A DNA stretch of 47,963 nucleotides from Clostridium sp. (GCF_029258205.1 NZ_JARHZJ010000016.1:1-47963), one strand, 5' to 3'. Counted from the first letter of the stretch, positions 24,903-33,684 are shown. The notes: generated by a model not told the origin, from the letters alone. Numbers and translations: made by a program.

Positions 24903-25883
24903 TTAAAACCCATTTGTATAATGTATTCCGCTCCAATAAATATTGTTTTTCATTAATGCTTTTTCAGATAAAGTTACTCCTTCTAAAGCCCACTTTTTAA
25001 ATTCCATGAATCCAGTTCTATCTATTATGTATCCAATGTGCTCTTTGCCACCTGGAGCATTTTTATCAATATATTCTGTAACATATTTATAAGTGTTTAA
25101 AATAATTTTTATTATACTATTCTCATCTACCCAAAGGATAAAATCTTCTGCTAATCTTGGATTTTTCTTTCCTGTTCTACCCATTATAGCTAATCTGTAG
25201 TATTTTTCTTTGCTTCTTGTCCATGCATTTGTTGGGCAATTCATAACACATTCTCCACAACCAATACATTTGCTTCCATCTCTAACTACTTTAAAGTTTT
25301 CAAAACTTAAAGCTCCTGTAGCTTTCTTTTTACAAGCTCTAACACATGCTCCACAAGATACACATCTATTTCTTTCATATTGTGGCTCTGTCATACCTAT
25401 AATACCAAAGTCATGCATTCTAGCTTTAATACAATCATTTGGACATCCAGTTAAAGCTATTTTGAAGTGTAAATCATTTGGAAATATTGCTTTTTCTATT
25501 TTCTTAGCAAAATTTGTTGTATTGTAATTAGCAAATGGACAAACATTATTTCCTATACATGCTGAAACGTTTCTTGTTCCTGCTGCATTGTATCCCTCTC
25601 CTGGATTTTCTTGATTTATTTCTAAAGCTTCTATAATAGGTTGAAGCTTTTTATTTACTTCTGGTATATCTTTCATATCTATTCCTGGTATTTCAAAACC
25701 TTGTCTAGTAGTGATATGAACTGTACCATCTCCATAAGTATCAGCTATTTCTTGAATGTTAAGTAATAACTTAGCATCTAAATGTCCACCTGGAACTCTT
25801 ATTCTTGATGCTGTATATCCTCTTCTTTTAGTTACCCTAAAAGCGTTCTTCTTAAGTTTTTTAGTATTTATATCTAAAGACAT
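24903..25883 (-). CDS. asrC: anaerobic sulfite reductase subunit C (siroheme subunit)
   Basis: A 326-residue subunit that carries the siroheme-[4Fe-4S] centre and reduces sulfite to sulfide. NTTFAKK-type siroheme contacts follow RNVSACIGNNVCPFANY, and ALTGCPNDCIKARMHDFGI gives the remaining cluster cysteines. Two ferredoxin clusters follow, CVSCGACVRACKKKATG and CIGCGECVMNCPTNAW, then the C-terminal reductase domain. The ATG has an AGGAGG site. It is the last gene of asrABC, with 13 bases after asrB. The siroheme it needs is made by the adjacent hem operon. Confidence 0.96.
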   Translation of the reverse strand: MSLDINTKKLKKNAFRVTKRRGYTASRIRVPGGHLDAKLLLNIQEIADTYGDGTVHITTRQGFEIPGIDMKDIPEVNKKLQPIIEALEINQENPGEGYNAAGTRNVSACIGNNVCPFANYNTTNFAKKIEKAIFPNDLHFKIALTGCPNDCIKARMHDFGIIGMTEPQYERNRCVSCGACVRACKKKATGALSFENFKVVRDGSKCIGCGECVMNCPTNAWTRSKEKYYRLAIMGRTGKKNPRLAEDFILWVDENSIIKIILNTYKYVTEYIDKNAPGGKEHIGYIIDRTGFMEFKKWALEGVTLSEKALMKNNIYWSGIHYTNGF

Positions 25884-25896
25884 AGTCCTTTTCCTC

Positions 25897-26688
25897 CTAA
25901 TCTATTAAAAGTTTACCCTTAGTGTAGTTGAATACTGGTCCATCTAAGCATATGTATGTATCATCAATTTTGCAGTGTCCACATTTACCTAATCCACAAC
26001 ACATTTTTCTTTCTTGAGATATCCAAATATTTTCCTCTTTAATTCCTCTTTTTAAGAATTCTAAAACTGTAAACTTCATCATCATTGGAGGACCAACAAC
26101 TATAACTTGAACGTTATCTATATCTTTTATTTCTAGTTCAGGAATGTACTTAGTTACAAGTCCTGTATTTCCTTCATAACCTTCTTTAGCTACATCAACA
26201 GTTATGATCATATTCATATTCTTTTCCCATTCTTTCATGTCATCTTTGAAAAGAATATCATTTGGTCCTTTAAATCCACTTATAAGAGTAAAACTTTCTG
26301 CATCTTGTGGATTTTGTGAGAAATAATCTACTATTCCTTTAACTGGTGAAAGACCAGTTCCTCCAGCAACAACTATAACTTCTTTTCCTTTATAGTTATT
26401 AACATCAAACCCATTACCATAAGGTCCTCTTAAGAAAAGTTTATCTCCTTCGTATTTTTCAAATATTTCATTTGTTACTACTCCAACTCTTCTTATTGTA
26501 AGTTCCACATAGTCTTCTCCTATACCACTTACTGATATTGGAGCCTCTCCAAACTTTGGAAGAGAAACTTCAAAGAATTGTCCTGGTTTAACATCGCCTT
26601 TAAATTCCATTCTAAAAGTATATTCTATATCAGTATGTTTTTTTACGTTTAATATTTTTGATATAAAAGGAGTATATTCATTATGCAT
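25897..26688 (-). CDS. asrB: anaerobic sulfite reductase subunit B (FAD/NAD(P)-binding)
   Basis: A 263-residue flavoprotein like the electron-transfer subunits of dihydroorotate dehydrogenase. FAD is bound through a RxYS-like RGPYGNGFDV region, NAD(P)H through VVAGGTGLSPVKGIV, and a [2Fe-2S] cluster through CCGLGKCGHCKIDDTYIC near the C-terminus. It passes electrons from NADH to AsrA and AsrC. It overlaps asrA by 8 bases, indicating translational coupling. Confidence 0.96.
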   Translation of the reverse strand: MHNEYTPFISKILNVKKHTDIEYTFRMEFKGDVKPGQFFEVSLPKFGEAPISVSGIGEDYVELTIRRVGVVTNEIFEKYEGDKLFLRGPYGNGFDVNNYKGKEVIVVAGGTGLSPVKGIVDYFSQNPQDAESFTLISGFKGPNDILFKDDMKEWEKNMNMIITVDVAKEGYEGNTGLVTKYIPELEIKDIDNVQVIVVGPPMMMKFTVLEFLKRGIKEENIWISQERKMCCGLGKCGHCKIDDTYICLDGPVFNYTKGKLLID

Positions 26689-27697
26689 TATCTTTCACCT
26701 CTTCTACAGCATCTTTAAGTTTATTTACACATTCTGAAAAAGATATGTATTCTGGACAGATATCATCACATCTGCCACATCCAACACACATATGGTATCC
26801 CCATCTCTTTTTGTAGTCATATACTTTGTGCATAACTTTAAATCTCATTCTTTGACCTTTATCTTTTCTAAAGCTATGTCCACCAGCCATATCTGTATAT
26901 CCATCTACTTGACATGAAGCCCAAACTCTTCTTCTTTCACCTGCATTTTCATTATCTTTGTAGAATACATCTTGCATTGTGAAACAAGTACATGTTGGAC
27001 ATACAAAATTACATCTTCCACAAGCTATACATCTTTCTGAGTATTCATTCCATACAGTTGATTTGATTATGTTTAAATCAATTCCTTCTGGAACTTCAAC
27101 CTTAGTTTCATTTTCTTCTACAAACTTTGGCGAAACTTCTTCTTTATTACTTTCTACTGCTTCAAAGATTTTTAATAATTCTTCATCTTTTATATCTAAT
27201 AAAATTTCATCATTATCTAATCCTATATATGCTGAATATTCATCTGTTTTATTAGTTCCCATGCTTACACAGAAACAATTATCAAAGCTGTTTTCACATC
27301 CCATTACTATAAATTTAGCTTTTTCTCTTAGTTTTTTATAATAAGGATCTTCAAAACCATTTCTTAAATATATATCATCAATTCTTCTTAATGAATGCAT
27401 ATCACAGCTTCTTAAGAAAATTAATATATTCTTTTCCTCTACACTTGCTTCCATAAACTTATCTTCAGTAAAGAAGAATAAAGTTTGAGTTATCGGAAGT
27501 AAAACTTCTTTATATGAGAAATCTGACTTCTTTGAAAACTCAATATCATTTATAGAATCTATTTCTCCATATCTTGTCATGTCAGTATCTGAAAATCTAC
27601 CTTTACCTTCCATAACTTTAGGAGCGTATATCTTATATTCTTTTTTTAAACAGTCTATTATCTTATCAAAATTGTCTTTTGTAAGCCTTAAACCCAT
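26681..27697 (-). CDS. asrA: anaerobic sulfite reductase subunit A (ferredoxin-like)
   Basis: A 338-residue iron-sulfur subunit. Two 4Fe-4S ferredoxin motifs stand in the C-terminal half, CIACGRCNFVCPTCTCF and CVGCGRCDDICPEY. The N-terminal 200 residues are the AsrA/HydB-type beta subunit domain, including FLRSCDMHSLRRID and GCENSFDNCFC. It is the first gene of asrABC and has an AGAGGTG site. The promoter lies directly upstream, with a CRP-like box. Confidence 0.96.
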   Translation of the reverse strand: MGLRLTKDNFDKIIDCLKKEYKIYAPKVMEGKGRFSDTDMTRYGEIDSINDIEFSKKSDFSYKEVLLPITQTLFFFTEDKFMEASVEEKNILIFLRSCDMHSLRRIDDIYLRNGFEDPYYKKLREKAKFIVMGCENSFDNCFCVSMGTNKTDEYSAYIGLDNDEILLDIKDEELLKIFEAVESNKEEVSPKFVEENETKVEVPEGIDLNIIKSTVWNEYSERCIACGRCNFVCPTCTCFTMQDVFYKDNENAGERRRVWASCQVDGYTDMAGGHSFRKDKGQRMRFKVMHKVYDYKKRWGYHMCVGCGRCDDICPEYISFSECVNKLKDAVEEVKDNA

Positions 27698-27821
27698 AAT
27701 AAAACACCTCTTAAATTTAACTTTATTTTGAAATTAAATAAATTCTAATAGATTATACTAATGAAAGATTTTTCTCTCATTTGTTTATAACATTTTGATA
27801 ATTAAGAATTTAACAAAGTCT

Positions 27822-27864
27822 ATTATAAGAATAAAGTTTTATTGAGTATGTGATTTTTGTTACA
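27822..27864 (-). promoter_or_regulatory. asrA promoter with CRP/FNR-like operator
   Basis: On the minus strand TATAAT lies at 27822-27827 with a predicted start near 27815. The palindrome TGTGATTTTTGTTACA (27849-27864) matches the TGTGA-N6-TCACA consensus but for one base and is centred at -41.5, the classical place for an activator contacting RNA polymerase. The -35 box is poor, which suits an activator-dependent promoter. The adjacent Crp/Fnr gene is the obvious candidate regulator. Confidence 0.6.
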
Positions 27865-27936
27865 CTATAAAAATTCTTAAATTACAAAACAAAAAAATAA
27901 GTAAACACTAATAACATTTAATTTTTAAAATATTAT

Positions 27937-28629
27937 TTATGTTAATGATTTAAAATAGGTAGCAATTCTCTCTCTATCAGGTACTATTATCTTTTTATTT
28001 TCTTTTATTATTAAATTTTCATCTCTTAAAGTTTTAATAGCTCTAGATACACTTTCCCGTGGAGAACCAAACATATCTGCTAAGTAAGTTATACTTATAT
28101 CTAAATCAATAAGTGTACCACTTGACACTTCTTTTCCATAATCCTTACTTAATTTCCAAAGCTTTGCTGCTACTCTTTTTTCTAATTTTATTGGAGTTAC
28201 ATTTTTCATTTGTCTATATAATCTTCTTACCTTTTTGCTCATTTCATTTAAGACAATCTTTGTAAGTTCAAAATCTTGGCTCATTATATTCAATAATTTA
28301 TTTTTATCTATACTTAGTATTATTGAGTTTTCAAAAGCTTCTCCATTTATTGATGAAGACAAATCATCAACTATTACTTCGTTTAAAAAGCTTTCCTCTC
28401 CAAGTATATAAACTATTCTTTTTTGCCCGTATTCATTCATTTTATATAGTGTTACTTTTCCTTTTAAAATAATAAAAATCTCTTGAACCTTATCTTTATC
28501 TCTAAAAATATGCTCTCCCTTTTTCTTTTTTAAAACTTTAGAATTTTTCTCTATATATTTCAAAGTTTCATCATTAAGTTCAGAAAAGAAACTTATACCT
28601 TTTAATTTATCAATACTTAATGTTTTCAT
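27937..28629 (-). CDS. Crp/Fnr family transcriptional regulator
   Basis: A 230-residue regulator: a cyclic-nucleotide-binding-like beta barrel (1-120; GEHIFRDKDKVQEIFIILKGKV), a dimerisation helix, and a winged helix with the recognition segment ITYLADMFGSPRESVSRAIKTL. The sequence has no cysteine at all, so it cannot carry the [4Fe-4S] cluster of FNR, and the classical cAMP-contact residues are not evident; the effector is unknown. The start at 28629 is chosen because GTGGGAGAT lies before this ATG. It precedes asrABC in the same direction by 240 bases; a CRP-like site at -41.5 of asrA suggests it controls sulfite reduction. Confidence 0.87.
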   Translation of the reverse strand: MKTLSIDKLKGISFFSELNDETLKYIEKNSKVLKKKKGEHIFRDKDKVQEIFIILKGKVTLYKMNEYGQKRIVYILGEESFLNEVIVDDLSSSINGEAFENSIILSIDKNKLLNIMSQDFELTKIVLNEMSKKVRRLYRQMKNVTPIKLEKRVAAKLWKLSKDYGKEVSSGTLIDLDISITYLADMFGSPRESVSRAIKTLRDENLIIKENKKIIVPDRERIATYFKSLT

Positions 28630-28747
28630 AATATCTCCCACTCTATAAAAATCTTAGTATTCAAAAACAATATAATCTAATTTAACACAAAACTTAATTA
28701 AATAATAGAAATTAATTAATAAATCAATATTTTTTTATATAAAAATA

Positions 28748-28794
28748 TGATGTACCAAAACTAAAACTTATAATCTAATTATTTTGATACATCA
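28748..28794 (-). terminator. terminator of the DUF2238-like gene
   Basis: TGATGTACCAAAA and TTTTGATACATCA form a hairpin with one mismatch or wobble and a 21-base loop. On the minus strand it is followed by ATATTTTTATAT. Confidence 0.65.
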
Positions 28795-28808
28795 TTTTCT
28801 TGTTTAAT

Positions 28809-29429
28809 CTATTTTCTTTTATTGTTTTCTCTCATAAAGTCTGTTAAATCTTGAAATAATCTATTTTGTTTTCCCTTTAAAAACTTATTTAAAGATGGAG
28901 CTAAAATTATAGGAAATACACTTCCTGTTATTATATCTTTCATAGTATCAAATAAACTTATTTGAGCAGTTAATCCAAAGGTTTGATCAGTAAAGAACTC
29001 CCATGTTTCCCATATTGCTGTGCAAGCAATTCCAAATATCATAGAAAAAATAGCTATAACCAAAGAATTTACATTATCAGTTTTATAATTATTAAGATAT
29101 AAAAATAACATATATCCAAGTATAAAGGTCAATATTCCAGATACTGTATGTAAAAATGTATCCCAATGTCGTATAGCATAAAAGTTATTTACCTTAGCTA
29201 AAAACATTGAAATAAATATAAAGCCTATAATTATAAAATTTAAAAATGGAGATAATTTTATTTTTGCAACTTTACATAAAAGTCTAGGTAAAATTAAGGT
29301 TATAAATGTTAAACCTGTTGAGTATAATAAAATCAAATCTTTATTTATTATTCCATATATTAAATACCCTAAAAGTAAAATATAAAAAATAATTTCAAAA
29401 TAAATATCATAGGTTAATTTCTTTTTCAT
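28809..29429 (-). CDS. DUF2238-like integral membrane protein
   Basis: A 206-residue protein with about five to six transmembrane helices. The motifs YAIRHWDTFLHTVSGI, AIWETWEFFTDQTFG and DTMKDIITG place it with the DUF2238 membrane family, whose conserved acidic and histidine residues suggest metal binding or catalysis; no function is established. ATG follows AGGAGG that lies inside the end of the upstream GIY-YIG gene, and the two overlap by 23 bases. Confidence 0.75.
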   Translation of the reverse strand: MKKKLTYDIYFEIIFYILLLGYLIYGIINKDLILLYSTGLTFITLILPRLLCKVAKIKLSPFLNFIIIGFIFISMFLAKVNNFYAIRHWDTFLHTVSGILTFILGYMLFLYLNNYKTDNVNSLVIAIFSMIFGIACTAIWETWEFFTDQTFGLTAQISLFDTMKDIITGSVFPIILAPSLNKFLKGKQNRLFQDLTDFMRENNKRK

Positions 29430-29688
29430 AATTTTCCTCCTTAATACTCTTACTACTTATTAGTTTTAACTTTTGATTTCTTGTAAGTTTCTTTATATAA
29501 TATTCTCTACTTTGAGCCTCTCTCTTATTGTCAAAAGATTCAAAATAAACAAGTTTTACTGGTCCTCTTCCTCTAGTATATTTAGCTCCAGCCCCATTGT
29601 TATGTGCTTGTATTCTTTTTTCTAAATTATTAGTCCATCCAGTATATAAAGATTCATCTTTGCATTTTAAAATATAAACATAATTCAA
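29407..29688 (-). CDS. GIY-YIG nuclease superfamily protein, UPF0213
   Basis: A 93-residue single-domain protein. YVYILKCKDESLYTGWTNNLEKRIQAH contains the GIY-YIG motif with Tyr and Arg, and EAQSREYYIKKLTRNQKLKLI is the conserved C-terminal part with the likely metal Glu. UPF0213 proteins are small nuclease-like proteins of unclear role in DNA maintenance. A TTG start giving MNYVYIL is preferred (GGTGAT upstream); an ATG four codons earlier has no visible ribosome binding site. It overlaps the membrane protein gene behind it. Confidence 0.82.
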   Translation of the reverse strand: MNYVYILKCKDESLYTGWTNNLEKRIQAHNNGAGAKYTRGRGPVKLVYFESFDNKREAQSREYYIKKLTRNQKLKLISSKSIKEENYEKEINL

Positions 29689-29700
29689 AGTAATCACCAT

Positions 29701-29951
29701 TTTTAATATTAAATCATACTAATATTTTTATCAACTGACTCTATAAAATTATTTAACAAATTTTATTTTTAAAATTTATTAAGATATAATATTAATAAAA
29801 AAGATTTTATTTAATTTTACACTAATTGATTAGATTATTAGTATAAAAATCTTTTAAAAAATTAATTCTGTTAAGTAAATTCAACTAAATTTATATAAAC
29901 AAATATTATTTAGAATTTGGTTTAATCCCATTATATAAAGGAGTTTTTTTA
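29701..29951. other. intergenic region with a long hairpin before the AraC-like gene
   Basis: The stretch before the AraC-type gene holds a possible TATAAT (29785-29790) and then an imperfect inverted repeat (about 29800-29860) in which AAAAGATTTT pairs with AAAATCTTTT and an inner ACTAAT pairs with ATTAGT. It could be a 5' leader hairpin of the AraC mRNA or an operator. No ORF is supported here. Confidence 0.4.
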
Positions 29952-32012
29952 GTGAGAAAAGAATATGTTAATTTTCCTTCAGACATACCTGTAACCATAT
30001 CTTATGTAAACATAAAAAACTACCCATTGCATTGGCATGATGCAATAGAAATAATTTATGTTCTTAAAGGTAGCATAAAAGTAGATATAGATACTGACAG
30101 TTATGAGCTACAAGAAGATGAAATTGAAATAGTAAACACAGAACAAACTCATAGAATTTATTCTAATGAGGATAATAGAGTTTTAATATTTAAAATAGAT
30201 CCACACTTTTTTGAAAAATACTATAGTGATATAGAAAATATGTTTTTCTATACTAACACCTCTGATGAAGGTGCTCAAAGTGATGAATCTTACGATAAAC
30301 TTAGAGTATTTTTATCCATTATATTATGTGAAGAAGCTCAAAAAGTAGATGACTATGATAAATATATAGAGAAATCCCTAGTAGAGCTTTTATTTCACCT
30401 TTTAAATAATTTCCACTATCTTTTATATGATAATGATGAAATTCATGAGAATAATATGCTACTAGAAAGATATCATAGAATTTCTAAATATATATATAAT
30501 AACTATAATAAAAATATAACTTTAAAAGATATTGCTAATACTGAGTTTCTTAGTACTCACTACCTTTCCCATGAAATAAAATATGCAACCGGACTAAGCT
30601 TTACAGACCTTCTAAACTTAACTAGAGTTGAAGAATCAGTAAAACTTCTTTTAGATACTGATAAATCATTATCTGAAATTTCCTATGAAATAGGCTTTTC
30701 TCATACTCGTTATTTTAATAAACATTTTAAGGCTTATTATAATTGCACTCCTCTTCAATTTAGAAAAAAACATAAAATAAGCGAAAAGGAATATAACAAA
30801 CAAAAAGAAATAACATACTATCCATTATCTGATAGTCTTGAAGAACTTTCTTATTATTTAGATGATTATCCAAGATTTAATTATGAAGATAAGATTCATA
30901 AACTTACTTTTAACATGAATACTGAAGGCACTGAATTTAATAAGTACTTTAAAGAGGTTCTTAATGTAGGAGATGCCTTTGATTTATTATTAGAAGATAA
31001 CCAAGATATTGTTGAAGACATTCAAGATCATATAGGTTATAACTATATAAGACTTCTAAATGTATTCTCATCAGACATGGGAATATTCCCTGGCTCAAAA
31101 TTCTTTAACTGGACTAGGACCTTTGATATTTTTGAATATATATCTTCATTAGATTTAATACCTTTAATAGTTCTAGATGATTCTGGATATTCTAATGATA
31201 ATTTTTTAGATGTTATAAAATCCTTCATAGACTTTTTCAGTGAGGTAGAAAGTTTTGAATTGACAGATTTAAAATTCCAATTCACCTCTACATTTAATGA
31301 AGAGCTAAAAAATTCTTTAATTGGCTTATTTCAATCTAAAGATTTATCTTTAGTAAATGAACTATATACTCCAAACAATAAAATAGATTTAATATATGAT
31401 ACTGCTTATATGCTTCCATTTATAATTCACAATACTATAAGTTCAGGAAGCAAATTGAATTTTATAAAAGCCTTTGATGCCTTAGATAGACAAATTGATA
31501 TTACAAATGAAGTTTTCTTTGGCTATCCAGCAATGGTAAATGATAAAGGAATTAAAAAACCATCTTATTATGCTTACTATTTTTTAAGCAAATTAGGAAA
31601 TACTCTTCTTTATAAAGGAGATGGATATATACTAACTAAGTCAGAGGATGAATATCAACTTCTTATATATACCTATAACGATGAAATTGACTCTCTTATA
31701 GATTTTAAAAACTTTACTAAGTTAAGAGGAGTTAAAGACTTAGTAGATAAAAAACTTTCCTTAAACTTACTTGATTTAGATAATGATGTTAGAATAACTA
31801 AATACACCATTGGGGAAAACTTTGGCTCTTCATTTAATTACTGGCTTTCCATGGGAAAACCTAAAAGATTAAAAAAAGCAGAAAAGGATATATTATTCCA
31901 AGCTTCATATCCTAAAATAGAGTTTAAGTACGCAAAAAAAAATACTATTTTAAATATCCAAACAACACTTCAAGGATATTGTGCAGAACTATTTATACTA
32001 AAAAAAGTTTAA
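29952..32012 (+). CDS. AraC family regulator with C-terminal glycosidase-like domain
   Basis: A 686-residue protein. Residues 1-130 are a cupin sensor (HWHDAIEIIYVLKGSIKVDI). Residues 165-275 are the AraC double helix-turn-helix, with KNITLKDIANTEFLSTHYLSH and EISYEIGFSHTRYFNKHFKAY. Residues 290-686 resemble a GH39-type (beta/alpha) barrel followed by a beta domain, as seen in other clostridial AraC proteins. I find no NEP catalytic motif in this part, so it may sense a sugar rather than cleave it. It starts with GTG after AAGGAG. No sugar operon is adjacent, so the target is unknown. Confidence 0.8.
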   Translation: MRKEYVNFPSDIPVTISYVNIKNYPLHWHDAIEIIYVLKGSIKVDIDTDSYELQEDEIEIVNTEQTHRIYSNEDNRVLIFKIDPHFFEKYYSDIENMFFYTNTSDEGAQSDESYDKLRVFLSIILCEEAQKVDDYDKYIEKSLVELLFHLLNNFHYLLYDNDEIHENNMLLERYHRISKYIYNNYNKNITLKDIANTEFLSTHYLSHEIKYATGLSFTDLLNLTRVEESVKLLLDTDKSLSEISYEIGFSHTRYFNKHFKAYYNCTPLQFRKKHKISEKEYNKQKEITYYPLSDSLEELSYYLDDYPRFNYEDKIHKLTFNMNTEGTEFNKYFKEVLNVGDAFDLLLEDNQDIVEDIQDHIGYNYIRLLNVFSSDMGIFPGSKFFNWTRTFDIFEYISSLDLIPLIVLDDSGYSNDNFLDVIKSFIDFFSEVESFELTDLKFQFTSTFNEELKNSLIGLFQSKDLSLVNELYTPNNKIDLIYDTAYMLPFIIHNTISSGSKLNFIKAFDALDRQIDITNEVFFGYPAMVNDKGIKKPSYYAYYFLSKLGNTLLYKGDGYILTKSEDEYQLLIYTYNDEIDSLIDFKNFTKLRGVKDLVDKKLSLNLLDLDNDVRITKYTIGENFGSSFNYWLSMGKPKRLKKAEKDILFQASYPKIEFKYAKKNTILNIQTTLQGYCAELFILKKV

Positions 32013-32086
32013 TATTGTATAATAACCATGAAAAAAGAGTACTTTTTTGCCTTTTTCAAATATTTTCCTTAAAAACTTTTCTTACA

Positions 32087-32145
32087 TTTGTACATTTTTT
32101 TAAACATAAATGCAAATTATTTTATTAAGAAAATAGATATATAAT
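32087..32145 (+). promoter_or_regulatory. promoter and putative operator of the small peptide gene
   Basis: A TATAAT -10 box (32140-32145) has only a poor -35 box. A motif TTTGTACATTTTTT (32087-32100), followed by TAAACAT, lies about 45-65 bases before the predicted start. The near-identical TTTGTGCATTTTTTAACAT lies upstream of the HTH-TPR regulator operon at 35117-35135. Position and sharing suggest an activator site. Confidence 0.45.
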
Positions 32146-32188
32146 ATAAATATAAAAGAAAAGAGAATATATGAAAGAAGGTATTTTT

Positions 32189-32290
32189 ATGGCAAGGCTA
32201 AAAAAATTTTTTAGACCGATTAATTTAAATTGTTTTAATTGCAAATTAAGTTTTTTACAACAAACAATGGACTTATTTTATAGAGATTAA
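32189..32290 (+). CDS. small peptide gene, candidate quorum-sensing pheromone precursor
   Basis: A 33-residue ORF beginning MARLKKFFRPINL with two cysteines in NCFNC and ending TMDLFYRD. AGAAGG stands 7 bases before the ATG; an in-frame ATG six codons upstream is possible. It has its own TATAAT box and a perfect hairpin terminator, which is unusual for a chance ORF of this size. The basic N-terminus and mixed hydrophobic C-terminus suit a small exported or signalling peptide, but there is no clear Sec signal. It faces two HTH-TPR regulators of the RRNPP type convergently and shares a promoter motif with them. It resembles no known family I can name. The role as a pheromone is inference. Confidence 0.55.
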   Translation: MARLKKFFRPINLNCFNCKLSFLQQTMDLFYRD

Positions 32291-32301
32291 ATATATATTA
32301 A

Positions 32302-32330
32302 AAGAGCTAGAATTTAATATTCTAGCTCTT
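32302..32330 (+). terminator. terminator of the small peptide gene
   Basis: AAGAGCTAGAAT and ATTCTAGCTCTT form a perfect 12-base-pair hairpin with a 5-base loop, followed by CTTTCATTTT, 11 bases after the peptide stop codon. Confidence 0.85.
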
Positions 32331-32349
32331 CTTTCATTTTAAAATAAAA

Positions 32350-32411
32350 TTAAGAAGTTGTATCAAATTAACTTTTTAAAGTATATTGATAATTTTAATA
32401 CAACTACTTAA
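32350..32411 (-). terminator. terminator of the HTH-TPR regulator operon
   Basis: Inverted arms TTAAGAAGTTGTATCAAATT and AATTTTAATACAACTACTTA (with mismatches) lie 7 bases beyond the second regulator's stop codon. On the minus strand they are followed by TTTTATTTTAAA. Confidence 0.65.
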
Positions 32412-32418
32412 TTATATA

Positions 32419-33684
32419 TTAATATAAATTCTCTACTTCTTTTATGGAAAAACTTAAATATTTTAAAGCTTCATTAGTGTCATCTAAATAGTGATAAAGA
32501 TCAGCCATTTCTAAATATCTTTCTCTCTTCTCTTCATATGTACCAAACTTAAGTAAAAGATCTGTTGCTAAATTCATATACATTTCCCATTGCATATCAT
32601 TTCTCTCATTTTTACTTAATTCTGCTTTAAAGTAATAACTTCTCTCTATAAAGAACATATTATTTTTATTTATTGATAGCTCTAGTGATAATTCACAATA
32701 TTCCTTAACACTTTCTATACATCCATTAGCATTATATACATTTATTATGAATAATAAAAGCTCTATATATCCTATTTTATCTTCTTTATTAATCTTTTCT
32801 ATAGATTCTTCAGTAAGCTTTTGGGCTTCTTCATATTTTCCACATTTTAAGAAAGCATCAATAATAAGACTATTTATTCTTTTCCAATTGTAAGAATTGC
32901 AATCTATCTTTTTTTTATAATAACTATAATTTCTTTCAAACTCTTCACTATTTTTTTGTAACAATTCTAAAATAGCTAAAATACCTTGAGCTTCTCCTAA
33001 ATACTTACTATTAAGATCAATCCCCTCAATACAGAAAATATCTTTTATTATTTCTCTACACTTCTCTATATTTCCAACTCTATAATTACATATTGCTAAC
33101 GCTGTAGCATTTTTTATATAAATTTCATTATTTTTTTCTATTCCATCTTTTAATAAGAAATCTAAAAGCATGTTATAATATGTTATTGCATCTGCAAAAT
33201 TCTTTCTTACTGTAAAGTATAAAGCTAAATCCTCATAATATAATCTTTTACTATCTTTATTACTTTCGTATATGTTTGAATACTCATTTAATAAATCCTT
33301 TGCTTTTTTAAATTCCCTAATATTAGTATAATTTATAAATAAAATATGCATAAGTTTTACAGAAATATCTTCATATTCTTTACTTAAAGAATATTCTAAG
33401 TAATCTTTTAGTTCATCAGCTTCACTTTCAGTTAAAACTTTCTTATCAATATATTTATCAATAGACTTATTTAATTGTGTTATATCATCACATAAAAGAT
33501 AATCAAGCTCTAAATCTAATCTTTTAGAAACTAACTCTAGCACCCATTTATCTGCTTTTACTTTTCCATTTTCTATACAACTCATTCTAGATATAGATAC
33601 ATCATCTTCACAAAGTTGTCTTAATGTTAAACCTTTATATATTCTAGCTCTTTTTATTTTCTCTCCAGTAGATAAAAAATCCAT
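32419..33684 (-). CDS. HTH-TPR transcriptional regulator (RRNPP-like), second of pair
   Basis: A 421-residue protein: an N-terminal HTH (residues about 5-60; LSTGEKIKRARIYKGLTLRQL, SRMSCIENGKV) and then helical repeats of TPR type (YYFKAELSK, DLYHYLDDTNEALKYLSFS) to the C-terminus. The layout is that of PlcR, NprR and the Rgg group, whose TPR domains bind short imported peptides. Recognition helix and TPR residues are not close to a named member. The ATG 33684 has AGGTGAGAG just before it. It follows its paralogue by 16 bases in one operon. The two have diverged in the repeats, so they may read different ligands. Confidence 0.82.
   Translation of the reverse strand: MDFLSTGEKIKRARIYKGLTLRQLCEDDVSISRMSCIENGKVKADKWVLELVSKRLDLELDYLLCDDITQLNKSIDKYIDKKVLTESEADELKDYLEYSLSKEYEDISVKLMHILFINYTNIREFKKAKDLLNEYSNIYESNKDSKRLYYEDLALYFTVRKNFADAITYYNMLLDFLLKDGIEKNNEIYIKNATALAICNYRVGNIEKCREIIKDIFCIEGIDLNSKYLGEAQGILAILELLQKNSEEFERNYSYYKKKIDCNSYNWKRINSLIIDAFLKCGKYEEAQKLTEESIEKINKEDKIGYIELLLFIINVYNANGCIESVKEYCELSLELSINKNNMFFIERSYYFKAELSKNERNDMQWEMYMNLATDLLLKFGTYEEKRERYLEMADLYHYLDDTNEALKYLSFSIKEVENLY

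Noticed and set aside
32029-32073. A 14-codon hydrophobic ORF (MKKEYFFAFFKYFP) before the peptide gene
   Set aside because: No ribosome binding site is visible and it lies between the AraC stop and the predicted promoter. The 33-codon ORF has far better signals.
32111-32125. TGCAAATTATTT in the peptide-gene promoter, equal to the first 12 bases of the Zur-like operator
   Set aside because: The second half of the palindrome is missing, and such AT-rich strings occur by chance.
32189-32290. The 33-codon peptide as an AgrD-type cyclic pheromone
   Set aside because: There is no AgrB-like processing gene in the window, and the cysteine spacing does not match an AgrD core.
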